From positions 1 to 51,129 of the forward strand of contig NZ_JALEGG010000085.1 in NCBI RefSeq assembly GCF_022763525.1: a stretch of DNA of 51,129 bases, given 5' to 3'. The notes below the pieces were generated by a model. That model was not told where the DNA came from. It ran no database searches and saw nothing but the letters and a program-made list of their open reading frames with translations. Below are positions 10,879-19,560 of the stretch, one piece after another (the stretch's first letter is position 1; every line of letters begins with the position of its first letter). The translations under genes and the position numbers were made by a program. Origin of the DNA: Acidovorax sp. (GTDB taxonomy: Bacteria > Pseudomonadota > Gammaproteobacteria > Burkholderiales > Burkholderiaceae_C).

Positions 10879-12006
10879 ATGAGCCCGCAACGCCTTCTAC
10901 GCCTCTCCAAAAAAGCGGCCATGGCCTGGATTGACGACTTCGCCCCCAGCATGGGCGCAGCCATCTCGTACTACACGATGTTCTCGCTGGCTCCCTTGCT
11001 GGTGATCGTCATCGCCGTGGCCGGCGCGCTGTTCGGCCGCGAGGCCGTGCAGGGCGAAATCGTCGGGCAGCTGCAGGGCCTCATCGGCCTGGAAGGCGCG
11101 ATGGCCGTGCAGGGGCTGATGCGCTCGGCCAGCGAACCATCGCGGGGGTTGGCGGCCGGCCTGATCAGCTCCGTCGTGGTGCTGGTCGGCGCCACCACCG
11201 TGTTTGCCGAGCTGCAAAGCGCGCTGGACCGCATCTGGCACGTGCCGGAGAAGGCCAAGCCTTCGGGCGTATGGGCCGTGCTGCGCGCGCGCGTGCTGTC
11301 GTTCGGGCTGATCCTGGGCCTGGCGTTCATGCTGATGGTGTCGCTGGTGACGAGCGCGGCGGTGGCCGCGCTGGGCAGTTGGGCCAGCGGCTTGCTGCCT
11401 GCATGGGAGGTGACGCTGCAAGCGATCAACACCGTGGTGGCGCTGGGCATTACCACCGTGCTGTTCGCCATGATCTTCAAGTTCATGCCCTCGGTGCGAT
11501 TGCACTGGCACGACGTGTGGGTGGGCGCGGCCGCGACCGCCGTGCTGTTCGAGCTGGGCAAGTTCGCCATCGGGCTCTACCTGGGCAAGAGCGGCGTTGA
11601 CGAGGCCTTTGCGGCGGCGGGATCGCTCGTGGTGGTGCTGGCCTGGGTGTACTACGCCGCTCAGATTTTTCTGCTGGGAGCGGAGTTCACCAAGGTCTAT
11701 GCCGAGGAGCGGGGCTCCCAGGCCGGCGTGGCTGCTGTGGCGGCCACACGCACCGGTGCGGCGGTGGCTGCGGCCGGCACCGACCTCACGCCCGATCTGC
11801 TGCCCGCAGCCAGCCCGGGCGGCGCGAGCGGGCAGAGCGAGGCTGTGCCGTCCGAACTTCAGATCCTGCAGGTGCGGGCGCGGCAGCAGCAGGTGCAGCT
11901 GGGCTTGCTGGCCCTGGTGGCCGTAGGCCAGCTGGCGATGCTGCGCTGGCGCAGGCGGCAGCTGAAGCGGCTGCGCAGCAGCGCTCGACCACCCCAGAAA
12001 AAATAG
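10879..12006 (+). CDS. YihY/BrkB family inner-membrane protein
   Basis: This 375-residue polytopic protein has about six hydrophobic segments between residues 20 and 275. Its N-terminal signature (DDFAPSMGAAISYYTMFSLAPLL, shown only in part here) matches the YihY/BrkB family, once called RNase BN by mistake. The C-terminal 90 residues are Ala/Gly-rich, then basic (RRRQLKR), and probably cytoplasmic. The family's biochemical role is not settled; links to serum resistance and envelope function have been reported. It starts 72 bases after gcd on the same strand and is convergent with the MscS gene, with a repeat copy between the two stops. Confidence 0.85.
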   Translation: MSPQRLLRLSKKAAMAWIDDFAPSMGAAISYYTMFSLAPLLVIVIAVAGALFGREAVQGEIVGQLQGLIGLEGAMAVQGLMRSASEPSRGLAAGLISSVVVLVGATTVFAELQSALDRIWHVPEKAKPSGVWAVLRARVLSFGLILGLAFMLMVSLVTSAAVAALGSWASGLLPAWEVTLQAINTVVALGITTVLFAMIFKFMPSVRLHWHDVWVGAAATAVLFELGKFAIGLYLGKSGVDEAFAAAGSLVVVLAWVYYAAQIFLLGAEFTKVYAEERGSQAGVAAVAATRTGAAVAAAGTDLTPDLLPAASPGGASGQSEAVPSELQILQVRARQQQVQLGLLALVAVGQLAMLRWRRRQLKRLRSSARPPQKK

Positions 12007-12011
12007 ATCAA

Positions 12012-12066
12012 ATTGGCCGCTATCGCTTGCAAATCAGGCGAAAGCAGCTATCGTTTATGTAGCTAC
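12012..12066 (-). repeat. Interspersed palindromic element between brkB-like and mscS genes
   Basis: A reverse-oriented copy: CGCTTGC, spacer, GCGAAAGCAGCTATC, then a T-rich tail and TAGCTA. It fills the gap between two convergent genes, and its terminal CTA provides the stop codon (TAG) of the minus-strand MscS gene. The inner stem is imperfect, so terminator function is possible but weaker than at rsmA. Confidence 0.6.
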
Positions 12067-13232
12067 GCACTTGGCTGCGCAGCCGAGGGCTGCTGCACCG
12101 GCGGGCGGGCGGCCGGGCCGCCCCCTTGATCGATGCCCCCCGCGGCGCTGGCGCCCGGGGGCACCGAGGCGACATGCACCGTGCGGGTGGGGAATGCGAA
12201 CTGAACACCCATGGCCTCGAACTCGCGCATCAGCCCGAGGTTGATGGCCTGCTGTCTGTCCATGTACAGGTTAAACGCCGGGTCTTCGACGATGTAGACC
12301 ACCTCGAAGTCGAGCGAGCTGGCGCCGAAGGCTTTGAAGTGGGCGCGATCAAAGCGCAGCTGCGGCTGGGCCTGGATCACGCTTTGGACGACACCCGCGA
12401 TGGCCTCCACCTTGTCCACCGGCGTGTCGTAAGTCACGCCAAAGGTGAACACGATGCGGCGCTCGCGCATGGGGCGGTAGTTGTTGATGGTCTGCTTGAG
12501 CAGGTCGGTGTTGGACATCACCACCTCTTCACCCTGCAGGCTGCGGATGCGGGTGGTCTTGAGGCCGATCATCTGCACCGTGCCGGCCACGTTGCCCACC
12601 ACCACGAAGTCCCCTACCTCGAACGGTTTGTCCACCGCGATCGACAGCGACGCGAACAGATCGCCCAGAATGTTCTGCACCGCCAGCGCCACGGCAATGC
12701 CGCCCACGCCCAGGCTGGCGATGAATGCCGTGATGTTGACGCCCACGTTCGAGAGGATGGCCAGCAGGATCACGCTCCACAGCAGGGTGCGCAGCCCCCA
12801 TGACATCAGCGTGGCAGACGCCCCCACCTGCGTCATGCCGCTCGAAGCGTGACGCGCCAGGTAGTGCCGCACGCCGATGCCAATGGCACGCATGCCCCAC
12901 AGACCCATCTGCAGCGCCACCGCCACAAACCACAGCTGGCTCAGCCGGCTCTCCCAGCGGCCGGGCAAGTCGAGCAGGCTCGCCCCTACCAGCAGCGCCA
13001 CCACCAGCATGAGCAGGCGGCTGGTGCCCTCCAGCACATCCACCATGGTGGTGGCCACACCGCTTTGCGACTGGCTGGCCCAGTTCCGCGCACGGCCCGT
13101 GAGCAAGGCCAGCACGATCAGGATCCCCCCATAGGTGGCCACGGCGGCGGCACTGGCCACCATCAGGCTCCACAACGGAACCCCGAGGACCGTGGTCTCC
13201 TGGATCCAGGTCATGAATGTGGAATCTTGCAT
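12063..13232 (-). CDS. MscS-family mechanosensitive ion channel
   Basis: The 389-residue protein has four to five membrane segments in residues 20-200. A pore helix of MscS type follows (about 165-195: Gly/Ala-rich, then VALAVQNILGDLFASLSI), with the beta domain (VGDFVVVG...GTVQMIGLKTTRI) and the C-terminal alpha/beta domain after it. Such channels release solutes on hypo-osmotic shock. The ATG at 13232 is supported by AGAAGGAGC ten bases upstream; Met7 is too far from it. The last 30 residues are Pro/Gln/Ala/Gly-rich and outside the fold, and the stop lies within an interspersed repeat, so the tail may have been reshaped by that insertion. It is divergent from the DUF4398 lipoprotein pair across 402 bases. 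Confidence 0.9.
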   Translation of the reverse strand: MQDSTFMTWIQETTVLGVPLWSLMVASAAAVATYGGILIVLALLTGRARNWASQSQSGVATTMVDVLEGTSRLLMLVVALLVGASLLDLPGRWESRLSQLWFVAVALQMGLWGMRAIGIGVRHYLARHASSGMTQVGASATLMSWGLRTLLWSVILLAILSNVGVNITAFIASLGVGGIAVALAVQNILGDLFASLSIAVDKPFEVGDFVVVGNVAGTVQMIGLKTTRIRSLQGEEVVMSNTDLLKQTINNYRPMRERRIVFTFGVTYDTPVDKVEAIAGVVQSVIQAQPQLRFDRAHFKAFGASSLDFEVVYIVEDPAFNLYMDRQQAINLGLMREFEAMGVQFAFPTRTVHVASVPPGASAAGGIDQGGGPAARPPVQQPSAAQPSA

Positions 13233-13634
13233 GCGGTCGATGCTCCTTCTGATCGGGTGGTCGTAGGGGGGAGTGAAGCGGACGGGACGCGCGAGAGGCT
13301 TTGGCCGTGCGGGCCGGCGCTGTGCGCGCTGCCCAAGGTTGCCATAGGGATCCCCGCTTTTCCGTAGGACTTGGCCGCAGACAGGCCGGCTGCAGAAGGC
13401 GCACGCACTGCGCCCGACAACGAGCTGGCAGCTGGCCCGCGCGAAATTGCAAGTGTTCGTAAGACCTGGCCCACAGCGATACCGAGGGCCAGCCTACGCG
13501 GGTGGCAAGCGCCGCCTTCCAGAATCGGTCGCATCCCGGGATGCCTCCCTGGCCACCGCTGGCGTGCTGACCCCGGCCCCGCTTGCCGCACACCGCCAGC
13601 CCCAACCACCTCTATCGCAGGAGTCCAGACCACC
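13233..13634. other. Divergent intergenic region between mscS and the DUF4398 lipoprotein gene
   Basis: These 402 bases separate two divergent transcription units and should hold both promoters. Apart from the ribosome-binding sites at each end I see no convincing -35/-10 pair or operator. The longer plus-strand open frame from 13371 runs into the lipoprotein frame, but its first 88 codons lack a signal peptide or recognisable domain and are treated as non-coding. Confidence 0.4.
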
Positions 13635-14012
13635 ATGCACTCATCCGCCTACTTTCGCATCGCCACCGCATCGCTCGCGCTGGGTGCCCTCGCGGCATGC
13701 TCATCAACTCCGCCGCCCACCGAGCAGATGGCCGTGGCACGCACCGCCGTCAATCGCGTGGCCGCCGCGCCGGCCACCGCAACGGCGGCGCCCACGGATT
13801 TGCAACGCGCGCAGGAGAAGCTCATCCTGGCCGAAAAGGCCATGGCACAGCAGGACTACCGCAACGCCCGCCGCCTGGCCGCCGAGGCCGAGGTGGATGC
13901 CCGCGTGGCAGAGACACGCGCCGAGGCGACCCGCAACGCCACCAACCTCGCGCAGGTGCAGGACAGCATCCGGGCGCTGCAGGAAGAGATCAACCGCCGG
14001 TCGCCGCGCTGA
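13635..14012 (+). CDS. DUF4398 domain lipoprotein
   Basis: This 125-residue protein has a lipoprotein signal peptide with lipobox LAAC (Cys22), a Pro/Thr/Ala linker, then an amphipathic helical hairpin (about 55-120, QRAQEKLILAEKA...) typical of DUF4398. The ATG at 13635 was chosen because GCAGGAG precedes it and because it puts the signal peptide at the N-terminus. It should be anchored in the outer or inner membrane by lipidated Cys22. It is followed after 92 bases by a second lipoprotein with the same N-terminal domain plus an OmpA domain, so the two probably interact or work in the same envelope complex. Confidence 0.85.
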   Translation: MHSSAYFRIATASLALGALAACSSTPPPTEQMAVARTAVNRVAAAPATATAAPTDLQRAQEKLILAEKAMAQQDYRNARRLAAEAEVDARVAETRAEATRNATNLAQVQDSIRALQEEINRRSPR

Positions 14013-14104
14013 GCCCCGCGCGCCGTTCACCCCATTCCCCGGCTCCGCGCTGCCGAACCTCGCAGCGCCCGCGGACCGACCTTGAACTTGAAGGACAACA
14101 TACC

Positions 14105-15028
14105 ATGCACCATCCATTCATCCGCCGAACATCCGCCCTGTGCGCCAGCCTGATCGCCGCAGGCCTGCTCGCGGCCTGCGCCAGCACGGCGCCTTCCGCC
14201 GCGCTGGAACAGGCGCGATCCGCCGTGAGCGCCGCGGCGGGCGACCCCATCGTGAACCAGTACGCCCCCGTGGAGCTGAAGGAAGCCACCGACGCCCTGG
14301 CCCGCGCCGACCGCGAATGGGCCGACGACCACGACGAAACCGAGACAAATCACCTCGCGTACATCGCCCGCCAGCGCGCCGAGATTGCCACCAATGCCGC
14401 CAGCTCACGCCAGCTCGATGCCAACATCCAGCAGGCCGGCAGCGAAGCCGACCGCATCCGCCTGCAAGCCCGCACGCTGGAGGCCGACCAGGCCCGGATG
14501 CGCGCCCAGCAAGCACAGCAGCAGGCCCTGACGGCCGAGCAGCGTGCCGCGCAGCAGCAAGCTGCCGCCGCAGCAGCGCAAGCCCAGGCCAATGCCGCCC
14601 AAGACCGGGTGCGCGCGCTCGAAGCCCAGCTGCGCGACATGGAAGCGCAGCAGACCGAGCGGGGGCTGCTGGTCACGTTGGGTGACGTGCTCTTCGCCTT
14701 CAACAAGGCCGAGCTGTCCGCCCAGGCCGCGCCGCGCCTGGACAAGCTCGCAAGCTTCCTGAAGCAGTTTCCCGACCGCAAGCTGCTGATCGAGGGCTAC
14801 ACCGACAGCGTGGGATCCGACAGCTACAACCAGGACCTTTCCGAGCGCCGCGCCCAGTCCGTGCGCGATGCGCTGGTGCAGCGAGGCGTCGACACCAGCC
14901 GCATCACCGCGCGCGGCTACGGCAAGGCCCACCCCGTGGCCGACAACGCGTCGCCCGAAGGCCGGGCGATGAACCGCCGCGTGGAGATCGTGATTGCCGA
15001 TGACAAGGGGAACCTGCGCGGTCGCTAA
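14105..15028 (+). CDS. DUF4398 and OmpA-like peptidoglycan-binding lipoprotein
   Basis: The 307-residue protein begins with a lipoprotein signal (lipobox LAAC, about Cys24) and then a DUF4398-like helical region (30-100). A Gln/Ala-rich coiled coil (100-185) leads into an OmpA-like domain (190-300) with the LLIEGYTDSVGSDSYN and LSERRAQSVRDAL motifs, including the conserved Asp and Arg that bind diaminopimelate of peptidoglycan. It should link membrane to cell wall in the periplasm. AAGGA lies upstream of ATG 14105, and longer in-frame starts are rejected because they would bury the signal peptide. It is co-directional with the small DUF4398 lipoprotein. Confidence 0.9.
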   Translation: MHHPFIRRTSALCASLIAAGLLAACASTAPSAALEQARSAVSAAAGDPIVNQYAPVELKEATDALARADREWADDHDETETNHLAYIARQRAEIATNAASSRQLDANIQQAGSEADRIRLQARTLEADQARMRAQQAQQQALTAEQRAAQQQAAAAAAQAQANAAQDRVRALEAQLRDMEAQQTERGLLVTLGDVLFAFNKAELSAQAAPRLDKLASFLKQFPDRKLLIEGYTDSVGSDSYNQDLSERRAQSVRDALVQRGVDTSRITARGYGKAHPVADNASPEGRAMNRRVEIVIADDKGNLRGR

Positions 15029-15111
15029 CGCAGCTGCCCATCCAAGCCGCGTGCCCGGGTGTCCCGCTCTGCGGAAAACCCGGCCGTGCACAACGGATTA
15101 CGGATCACGGA

Positions 15112-15867
15112 TCAGCCCAGCAGTCCCTTGGGCACCTTGTCCGCCTTCTTTTCCACGGGGTTGGCCGTCAGCCACTGCGCCGCGTACTGCCGCATGAACT
15201 CCTTGGCCTTTTCAGGCCGTGCGGTGAGCCATGCGTCATAGGCGCCCTCGTTCAGGATGGCGGGCATGCTCTTTTCGCTGCCAGGCTGGCCGTAGCGGCG
15301 CAGCAAGGCGTGGTTATTGGCATTCACCGTGAGCAGGCAATAGCTGAGGATTACCTCGCCATCGGACCCTTGCCAACGGGCCCACAGACCGGCCACACCC
15401 ATCGGCTTGCCGTCCACCCGGGCGATGCGGGTGGGCACGGCCTTGCCGGTGCGCAGGTCATCTTCGTAGAACGCCACCATGGGCACGATGCAGCGCTGGC
15501 CGTTCAGCCAGGCATCGCGGAACGCGGTACCGGTGGAAGCGGTGTCGGACTTGGCGTTCACCAGCTTGGGCGCCCGCAGCTTCGCATCGGAGGCAGACTT
15601 GACCCAATGGGGGACCAGCCCCCACTGCGCTGGCACAAACACCCGCTGGCGGGCAGCCTCACCCCCCGCGGTGTCGGCGGTTTCGCCGTCCGCCGCAGGC
15701 ACCGCATCGTCTTTGCCCTGGAGCAATGCTGCCGTGGCGGCGTGCACGATGAAGCCGCCCGGCTTGCGCGGCCACAGGTGGCGCTCGCCCAGCCCGGGCG
15801 GGGGTTCCACCGCAAAGGCCTCACGGTAAGCATCGGCATGGGCCAGGGTCTCGTAATGGGTACTCAT
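15112..15867 (-). CDS. SRAP (YedK/HMCES-like) family protein with substituted catalytic residues
   Basis: SRAP proteins crosslink abasic sites in single-stranded DNA through Cys2, exposed after Met removal, with a conserved Glu and His. This 251-residue protein has the SRAP layout: start motif xTHYE, RPKLVNAKSDT, RCIVPMVAFYE and a C-terminal MPAIL block. The residue after Met is Ser, not Cys (MSTHYE, codon AGT). The Glu in AFYE is kept. The expected His before the RMPAIL-like block is not visible; the local sequence is RYGQPGSEKSMPAIL. The start at 15867 fits the family; a longer frame to 15942 has no ribosome-binding site and lies in a repeat. It is either a diverged, non-crosslinking paralogue or a variant using another nucleophile. 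Confidence 0.8.
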   Translation of the reverse strand: MSTHYETLAHADAYREAFAVEPPPGLGERHLWPRKPGGFIVHAATAALLQGKDDAVPAADGETADTAGGEAARQRVFVPAQWGLVPHWVKSASDAKLRAPKLVNAKSDTASTGTAFRDAWLNGQRCIVPMVAFYEDDLRTGKAVPTRIARVDGKPMGVAGLWARWQGSDGEVILSYCLLTVNANNHALLRRYGQPGSEKSMPAILNEGAYDAWLTARPEKAKEFMRQYAAQWLTANPVEKKADKVPKGLLG

Positions 15868-15913
15868 GGCGCCGATGGTAGCGTGCCTGGCGAAGTGATT
15901 AGCAACCGAAACG

Positions 15914-15960
15914 GCCTCTGGCGCTTTACAGAAAAGCGTCATTAGCTATCAAAATTGAAG
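15914..15960 (-). repeat. Interspersed palindromic element upstream of the SRAP gene
   Basis: A reverse-oriented copy: CTCTGGCGCTTT, spacer, AAAGCGTC, then TAGCTATCAAAATTGA. It lies just upstream of the SRAP start and may contribute AT-rich promoter-like sequence, which is inference only. Confidence 0.7.
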
Positions 15961-16052
15961 CAAATGCATGCCAGCCTTGCCGTCGTGATGTGAGTCAAGC
16001 CCAGTGTCGCCTGCGTTGTGACGCGGCTGGACGGCGTTTTCACAATGGCTGC

Positions 16053-17366
16053 ATGGACTTCACCCCTTCGCCCCTGGCCCTTCAGCTGCGCAACCGCCTG
16101 CAGGCGTTCATCGACCGCTATGTGCTGCCCTACAACGCCGCGTGGCATGCGGCTGTGCAGGCCGGCGACTACCCGCCGCCGTTTCTGGACGACCTGAAGG
16201 CGCTGGCGCGCGAGGAGGGCCTTTGGAACCTGTTCCTGCCAGGCCTGCAGGCGGATGAGCCTGGAACGCGCCTGTCCAACCTGGACTACGCGCCGCTGGC
16301 CGAGGCGATGGGCACGCTGCCCTGGGCGGCCGAGGTCTTCAACTGCCACGCACCCGACACCGGCAACATGGAGCTTCTGCACCGCTTTGCGACGCCGGCG
16401 CAGCGCGCGCAGTGGCTGGCGCCGCTGCTGGACGGCCACATGCGATCGGCCTTTGCCATGAGCGAGCCCGACGTCGCCTCATCAGACCCCACCAACCTGC
16501 AGACCACGGTGCGCCGCGACCGCGGCGAGCTGGTGATTCACGGCCGCAAATGGTTCATCACCGGGGCAGCGCACCCACACTGCCGCCTGCTCATCGCGCT
16601 GTGCCGCAACGCGGGAGAGGACGGCGAAGACAGCCCCGCCAGCCCGCATGCGCGCCACAGCCTGGTACTGGTGCCGGTGGACGCCCCGGGCTTGCGGATC
16701 GTGCGCAACATCGGCGTGGTGCATCACATAGCGCCCGAGGGGCACTGCGAGATCGTTCTGCAGGGCGTGCGCGTGCCCGCCGACCAACTGCTCGGCGCCT
16801 GGGGCGCGGGCTTTGCCATGGCACAGGCGCGGCTGGGGCCGGGGCGCGTGCACCACTGCATGCGCACCATTGGCCAGTGCGAGCTGGCGCTGCGGCTCGC
16901 CGCCGAACGCGCGCTGGAGCGCACCGCCTTCGGCAAGCCGCTGGCCGACCAGGCCAACGTGCAGGAGTGGATCGCCGAGTCACGCATCGAGATCGACCAG
17001 GCACGGCTTCTGGTGCTGCACGCCGCCTGGCTGCTCGACCACGGCAGTGCGGCCGGCGATGGCGCGCACGCCCGGGCCGCGCGAGCGCAGGTGGCCGCCA
17101 TCAAGGTGGTGGCGGCGCGCCTGCAGCAGCGTGTGGTGGACCGCGCCATGCAGATCTTTGGGGCCATGGGCCTGTCGCCCGACACGCCGCTGGCCGCAGC
17201 ATGGACCTGGGGGCGCGCGCTGCGCCTGATGGACGGCCCGGACGAAGTGCATCTGCGCACCGTGGCACGGCACGAGCTGGGCCGGGCGCGGGCCGCGCTC
17301 GGCGCATCGGCGGCTTACTTCACCACGCCCGAGCAGTTGCGTGCACCAGCGCGCCTGAGCGCTTGA
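16053..17366 (+). CDS. Acyl-CoA dehydrogenase family protein
   Basis: The 437-residue flavoprotein has the three-part ACAD fold: an N-terminal helical domain (1-130), a middle beta domain (AFAMSEPDVASSD near 135, then the KWFITGA motif near 170) and a C-terminal helical domain (260-420) with QIFGAMGLSPD. The sequence resembles the ACAD10/11-like branch, with an Arg-containing RTAFGKPL-like segment and an acidic residue (DGPDEVHLRTVAR) near the C-terminus. It would oxidise an acyl-CoA at C2-C3 and pass electrons to ETF. The chain-length preference is not evident. No ETF or thiolase genes are adjacent. It is convergent with the diguanylate cyclase, with 31 bases between stops. Confidence 0.9.
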   Translation: MDFTPSPLALQLRNRLQAFIDRYVLPYNAAWHAAVQAGDYPPPFLDDLKALAREEGLWNLFLPGLQADEPGTRLSNLDYAPLAEAMGTLPWAAEVFNCHAPDTGNMELLHRFATPAQRAQWLAPLLDGHMRSAFAMSEPDVASSDPTNLQTTVRRDRGELVIHGRKWFITGAAHPHCRLLIALCRNAGEDGEDSPASPHARHSLVLVPVDAPGLRIVRNIGVVHHIAPEGHCEIVLQGVRVPADQLLGAWGAGFAMAQARLGPGRVHHCMRTIGQCELALRLAAERALERTAFGKPLADQANVQEWIAESRIEIDQARLLVLHAAWLLDHGSAAGDGAHARAARAQVAAIKVVAARLQQRVVDRAMQIFGAMGLSPDTPLAAAWTWGRALRLMDGPDEVHLRTVARHELGRARAALGASAAYFTTPEQLRAPARLSA

Positions 17367-17397
17367 AGCTGGGCGAACGAGCCGGAGAGCCGCAGCG

Positions 17398-18552
17398 TCA
17401 AGCGCGCGCACCGCGCAAGGGCGTCCCGCGCGGGGTGGATGGCGCCACGGCGATGCGGTTGCGCCCCAGCGACTTGGCGGTGTAGAGCGCCTGGTCCGCG
17501 CGCTCCAGGGTCAAGTCCACCGTGTCGCCCGGCAGGTGCACGGCCACGCCGATCGAGACGGTCATGCGCAGCGCGCCGTCGGTGTGGGGGATTTCCATCG
17601 TCGCCACGGCGTGGCGCAAACGCTCCAGCAGATCGCGCGCATCGTCCAGGCGGGTCTCCGACAGCAGCAGCACGAACTCCTCGCCACCCCAGCGCGCGAG
17701 CACGTCGGTGTCGCGCACGCTCGCGCGCACCACGCTGGCGAAGGCCTGCAGGGCACGGTCGCCGGTGGCATGGCCGTGGGCGTCGTTGATGCGCTTGAAG
17801 TGGTCGATGTCCAACTGGGCCAGGAGCATGGGCCGTCCGCTGCGCACGCTGCGGCGATGTTCGAGCCCCATCAGGTCCTGCATGGCGCGGCGGTTGGGCA
17901 GGCCGGTGAGTTCATCGCGGGTGGCCAGCTCACGGTTCACGGCCAGGGCGTGGGCCAGGGCCTCCCGCTGCTCCCGCAGCCGCGCCCGGATGCGCTGGAT
18001 GCGCAGGTTCAGCGCAATGCTGCCGCCCAGCACGATGAGCACCATGAGCGCATAGGCCATGTCCAGATAGCCGAAGGGGCCGGTGTTGTAGCGCGTGGTC
18101 GCGGCCACCGCGCACGCAAAAGCCAGCAGCGCGTAGATGCCGATGCCGATCACCTCGGCCACGGAGAGGCCGAAAGTGCCAAAGAACAGGATCATGGCCA
18201 GCACGCTGGGCACCACACCCCGGGCATCGCCCGCGAGCACGTAGGCCACCGCGCCGCTGGTGATGGTCCACACCATTTGCGGCACCGTGAGCGAAGGATC
18301 GGCCAGCCCCGCCGTCGCGCCGGACCGGATGAAGGCGGTCATCACCATCAGCCCGCCGACGGAGATCGCGGCCCACCACTGCACCGCGACCGCGTCCACC
18401 TCGCTGCTGGCCGCGGCAATCATCAGCATCACGCCCGCGCTGCAGGCCATGAGCACCAACGCGAGCAGCGCCATGCCCACCAGCGTGCGTCGCCGGGGGT
18501 TGGACGAGAGGACCACATCCCGGACGCGTTGCCAGCGGGAAGGCGTGTGCAA
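17398..18552 (-). CDS. Membrane-anchored diguanylate cyclase (GGEEF)
   Basis: This 384-residue protein has six hydrophobic segments in residues 20-205 and a C-terminal GGDEF domain (about 225-380) with the active-site motif GGEEF at 289-293. An RxxD inhibitory site (RDTD) sits five residues before it, so product inhibition by c-di-GMP is expected. It would make c-di-GMP from GTP at the cytoplasmic face. I place the start at TTG 18552, because GCAGGAG precedes it by about nine bases and the protein then begins HTPSRWQR just before the membrane region. The frame is open to 18696, but the extra residues are Pro/Arg/Gly-rich and unlike a protein N-terminus. The signal sensed by the membrane domain is unknown. 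Confidence 0.9.
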   Translation of the reverse strand: MHTPSRWQRVRDVVLSSNPRRRTLVGMALLALVLMACSAGVMLMIAAASSEVDAVAVQWWAAISVGGLMVMTAFIRSGATAGLADPSLTVPQMVWTITSGAVAYVLAGDARGVVPSVLAMILFFGTFGLSVAEVIGIGIYALLAFACAVAATTRYNTGPFGYLDMAYALMVLIVLGGSIALNLRIQRIRARLREQREALAHALAVNRELATRDELTGLPNRRAMQDLMGLEHRRSVRSGRPMLLAQLDIDHFKRINDAHGHATGDRALQAFASVVRASVRDTDVLARWGGEEFVLLLSETRLDDARDLLERLRHAVATMEIPHTDGALRMTVSIGVAVHLPGDTVDLTLERADQALYTAKSLGRNRIAVAPSTPRGTPLRGARA

Positions 18553-18741
18553 GATGAAAGACTCCTGCCGGAAAGGATGGTGCGGTGCACCCTGAGGCAG
18601 GGCGCGGCTTGCCCAGCGTACAGCCTCCAGGGTTGCTCCGCAAGGAACAGCCCTGTTCGGTCCACAGGGTCTTGGAGGCCGCTCTGCGCTCTGCAACAGA
18701 CATCCAGAACAGCCCCATGCGGGCCCAAGGGCGCCGGAGGC

Positions 18742-19473
18742 CTACAGAAGCGTCAACGCCGCCAATGCCGCCAGCGGCGCCGTCTCGGCCCGCAGCACGC
18801 GCGGACCGAGCGTGACAGGCGCAAAACCGTGCTGCAGTGCCAGGTCTTCTTCGGCCCGGCTCAGTCCGCCCTCGGGGCCCGAGAGGAACACCACCGGACC
18901 ACCCGGCGCGGCGGCCGAGCCCAGGGGTGCGGTGCCCTCGCGCAAAGAAAGCAGCAGGCGCAGCGCACCGTCCGGCGGCGTCCCGACCCACCGGGCCAGT
19001 TCCACCGCCGCATGGACCAGCGGCACGCGGTTGCGGCCGCACTGCTCGCACGCGGCCACGGCCACAGCCTGCCAATGGGCAATCTTCTTGTCGGCGCGCT
19101 CGCCCTTGAGCTTGAGGACGCTGCGCTCCGCCATCAAGGGGGTGATGCTGGCCACGCCAAGTTCGGTGGCTTTCTCCACCAGCCAGTCCATGCGGTCGTT
19201 GGCCGTGATGCCAGCCAGCAGGTGCACGGCGCGCGGCGCCTCGCGTTCGATGGCGCGGTGCGCGCCCACCAGCACGCGCACATCGCTGCGGCCCATGCGC
19301 AGCACCGTGGCGTCAAACTCGCCGCCAGGAGCGTCGGCACCCAGGCCACCATGGAACAGCGTGATGGTGTCCCCCGGCTGCAGGCGCAGCACCTGCACAT
19401 GCCGCGCTGCGCCCGGAGGCAGGTCCAGCTCGGCGCCGGCGGCCAAAGGGGCGGGGCAGTGGAAACGGGGCAT
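18742..19473 (-). CDS. rsmE: 16S rRNA (uracil-1498-N3)-methyltransferase
   Basis: The 243-residue protein matches RsmE: an N-terminal PUA-like domain (residues 1-75, RHVQVLRLQPGD) and a SPOUT methyltransferase domain with EKATELG, the GPEGGLS AdoMet-binding loop and LGPRVLRAETA at the trefoil knot. It methylates U1498 of 16S rRNA. The length is normal. The upstream side holds a copy of the interspersed repeat immediately before the start. The gene lies downstream of amgK on the same strand, about 90 bases away. Confidence 0.95.
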   Translation of the reverse strand: MPRFHCPAPLAAGAELDLPPGAARHVQVLRLQPGDTITLFHGGLGADAPGGEFDATVLRMGRSDVRVLVGAHRAIEREAPRAVHLLAGITANDRMDWLVEKATELGVASITPLMAERSVLKLKGERADKKIAHWQAVAVAACEQCGRNRVPLVHAAVELARWVGTPPDGALRLLLSLREGTAPLGSAAAPGGPVVFLSGPEGGLSRAEEDLALQHGFAPVTLGPRVLRAETAPLAALAALTLL

Positions 19474-19533
19474 TAGCTACTCTATTGATAGCTGCTCGCG
19501 CTTGATGGACAAGCGCCAGAGCCATATTGAATT
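19474..19533 (+). repeat. Interspersed palindromic element between amgK and rsmE
   Basis: This is the best-preserved forward copy: TAGCTACTCTATTGATAGCTGC, GCGCTTG, ATGGA, CAAGCGCCAGAGCC (segments given separately). TAGCTA / GATAGCT and GCGCTTG / CAAGCGC form two nested inverted repeats. It abuts the rsmE start codon, so it occupies the amgK-rsmE intergenic space and may affect rsmE translation. Confidence 0.8.
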
Positions 19534-19560
19534 CATATTCCGGGAGCGCGCCTCAGCGGA

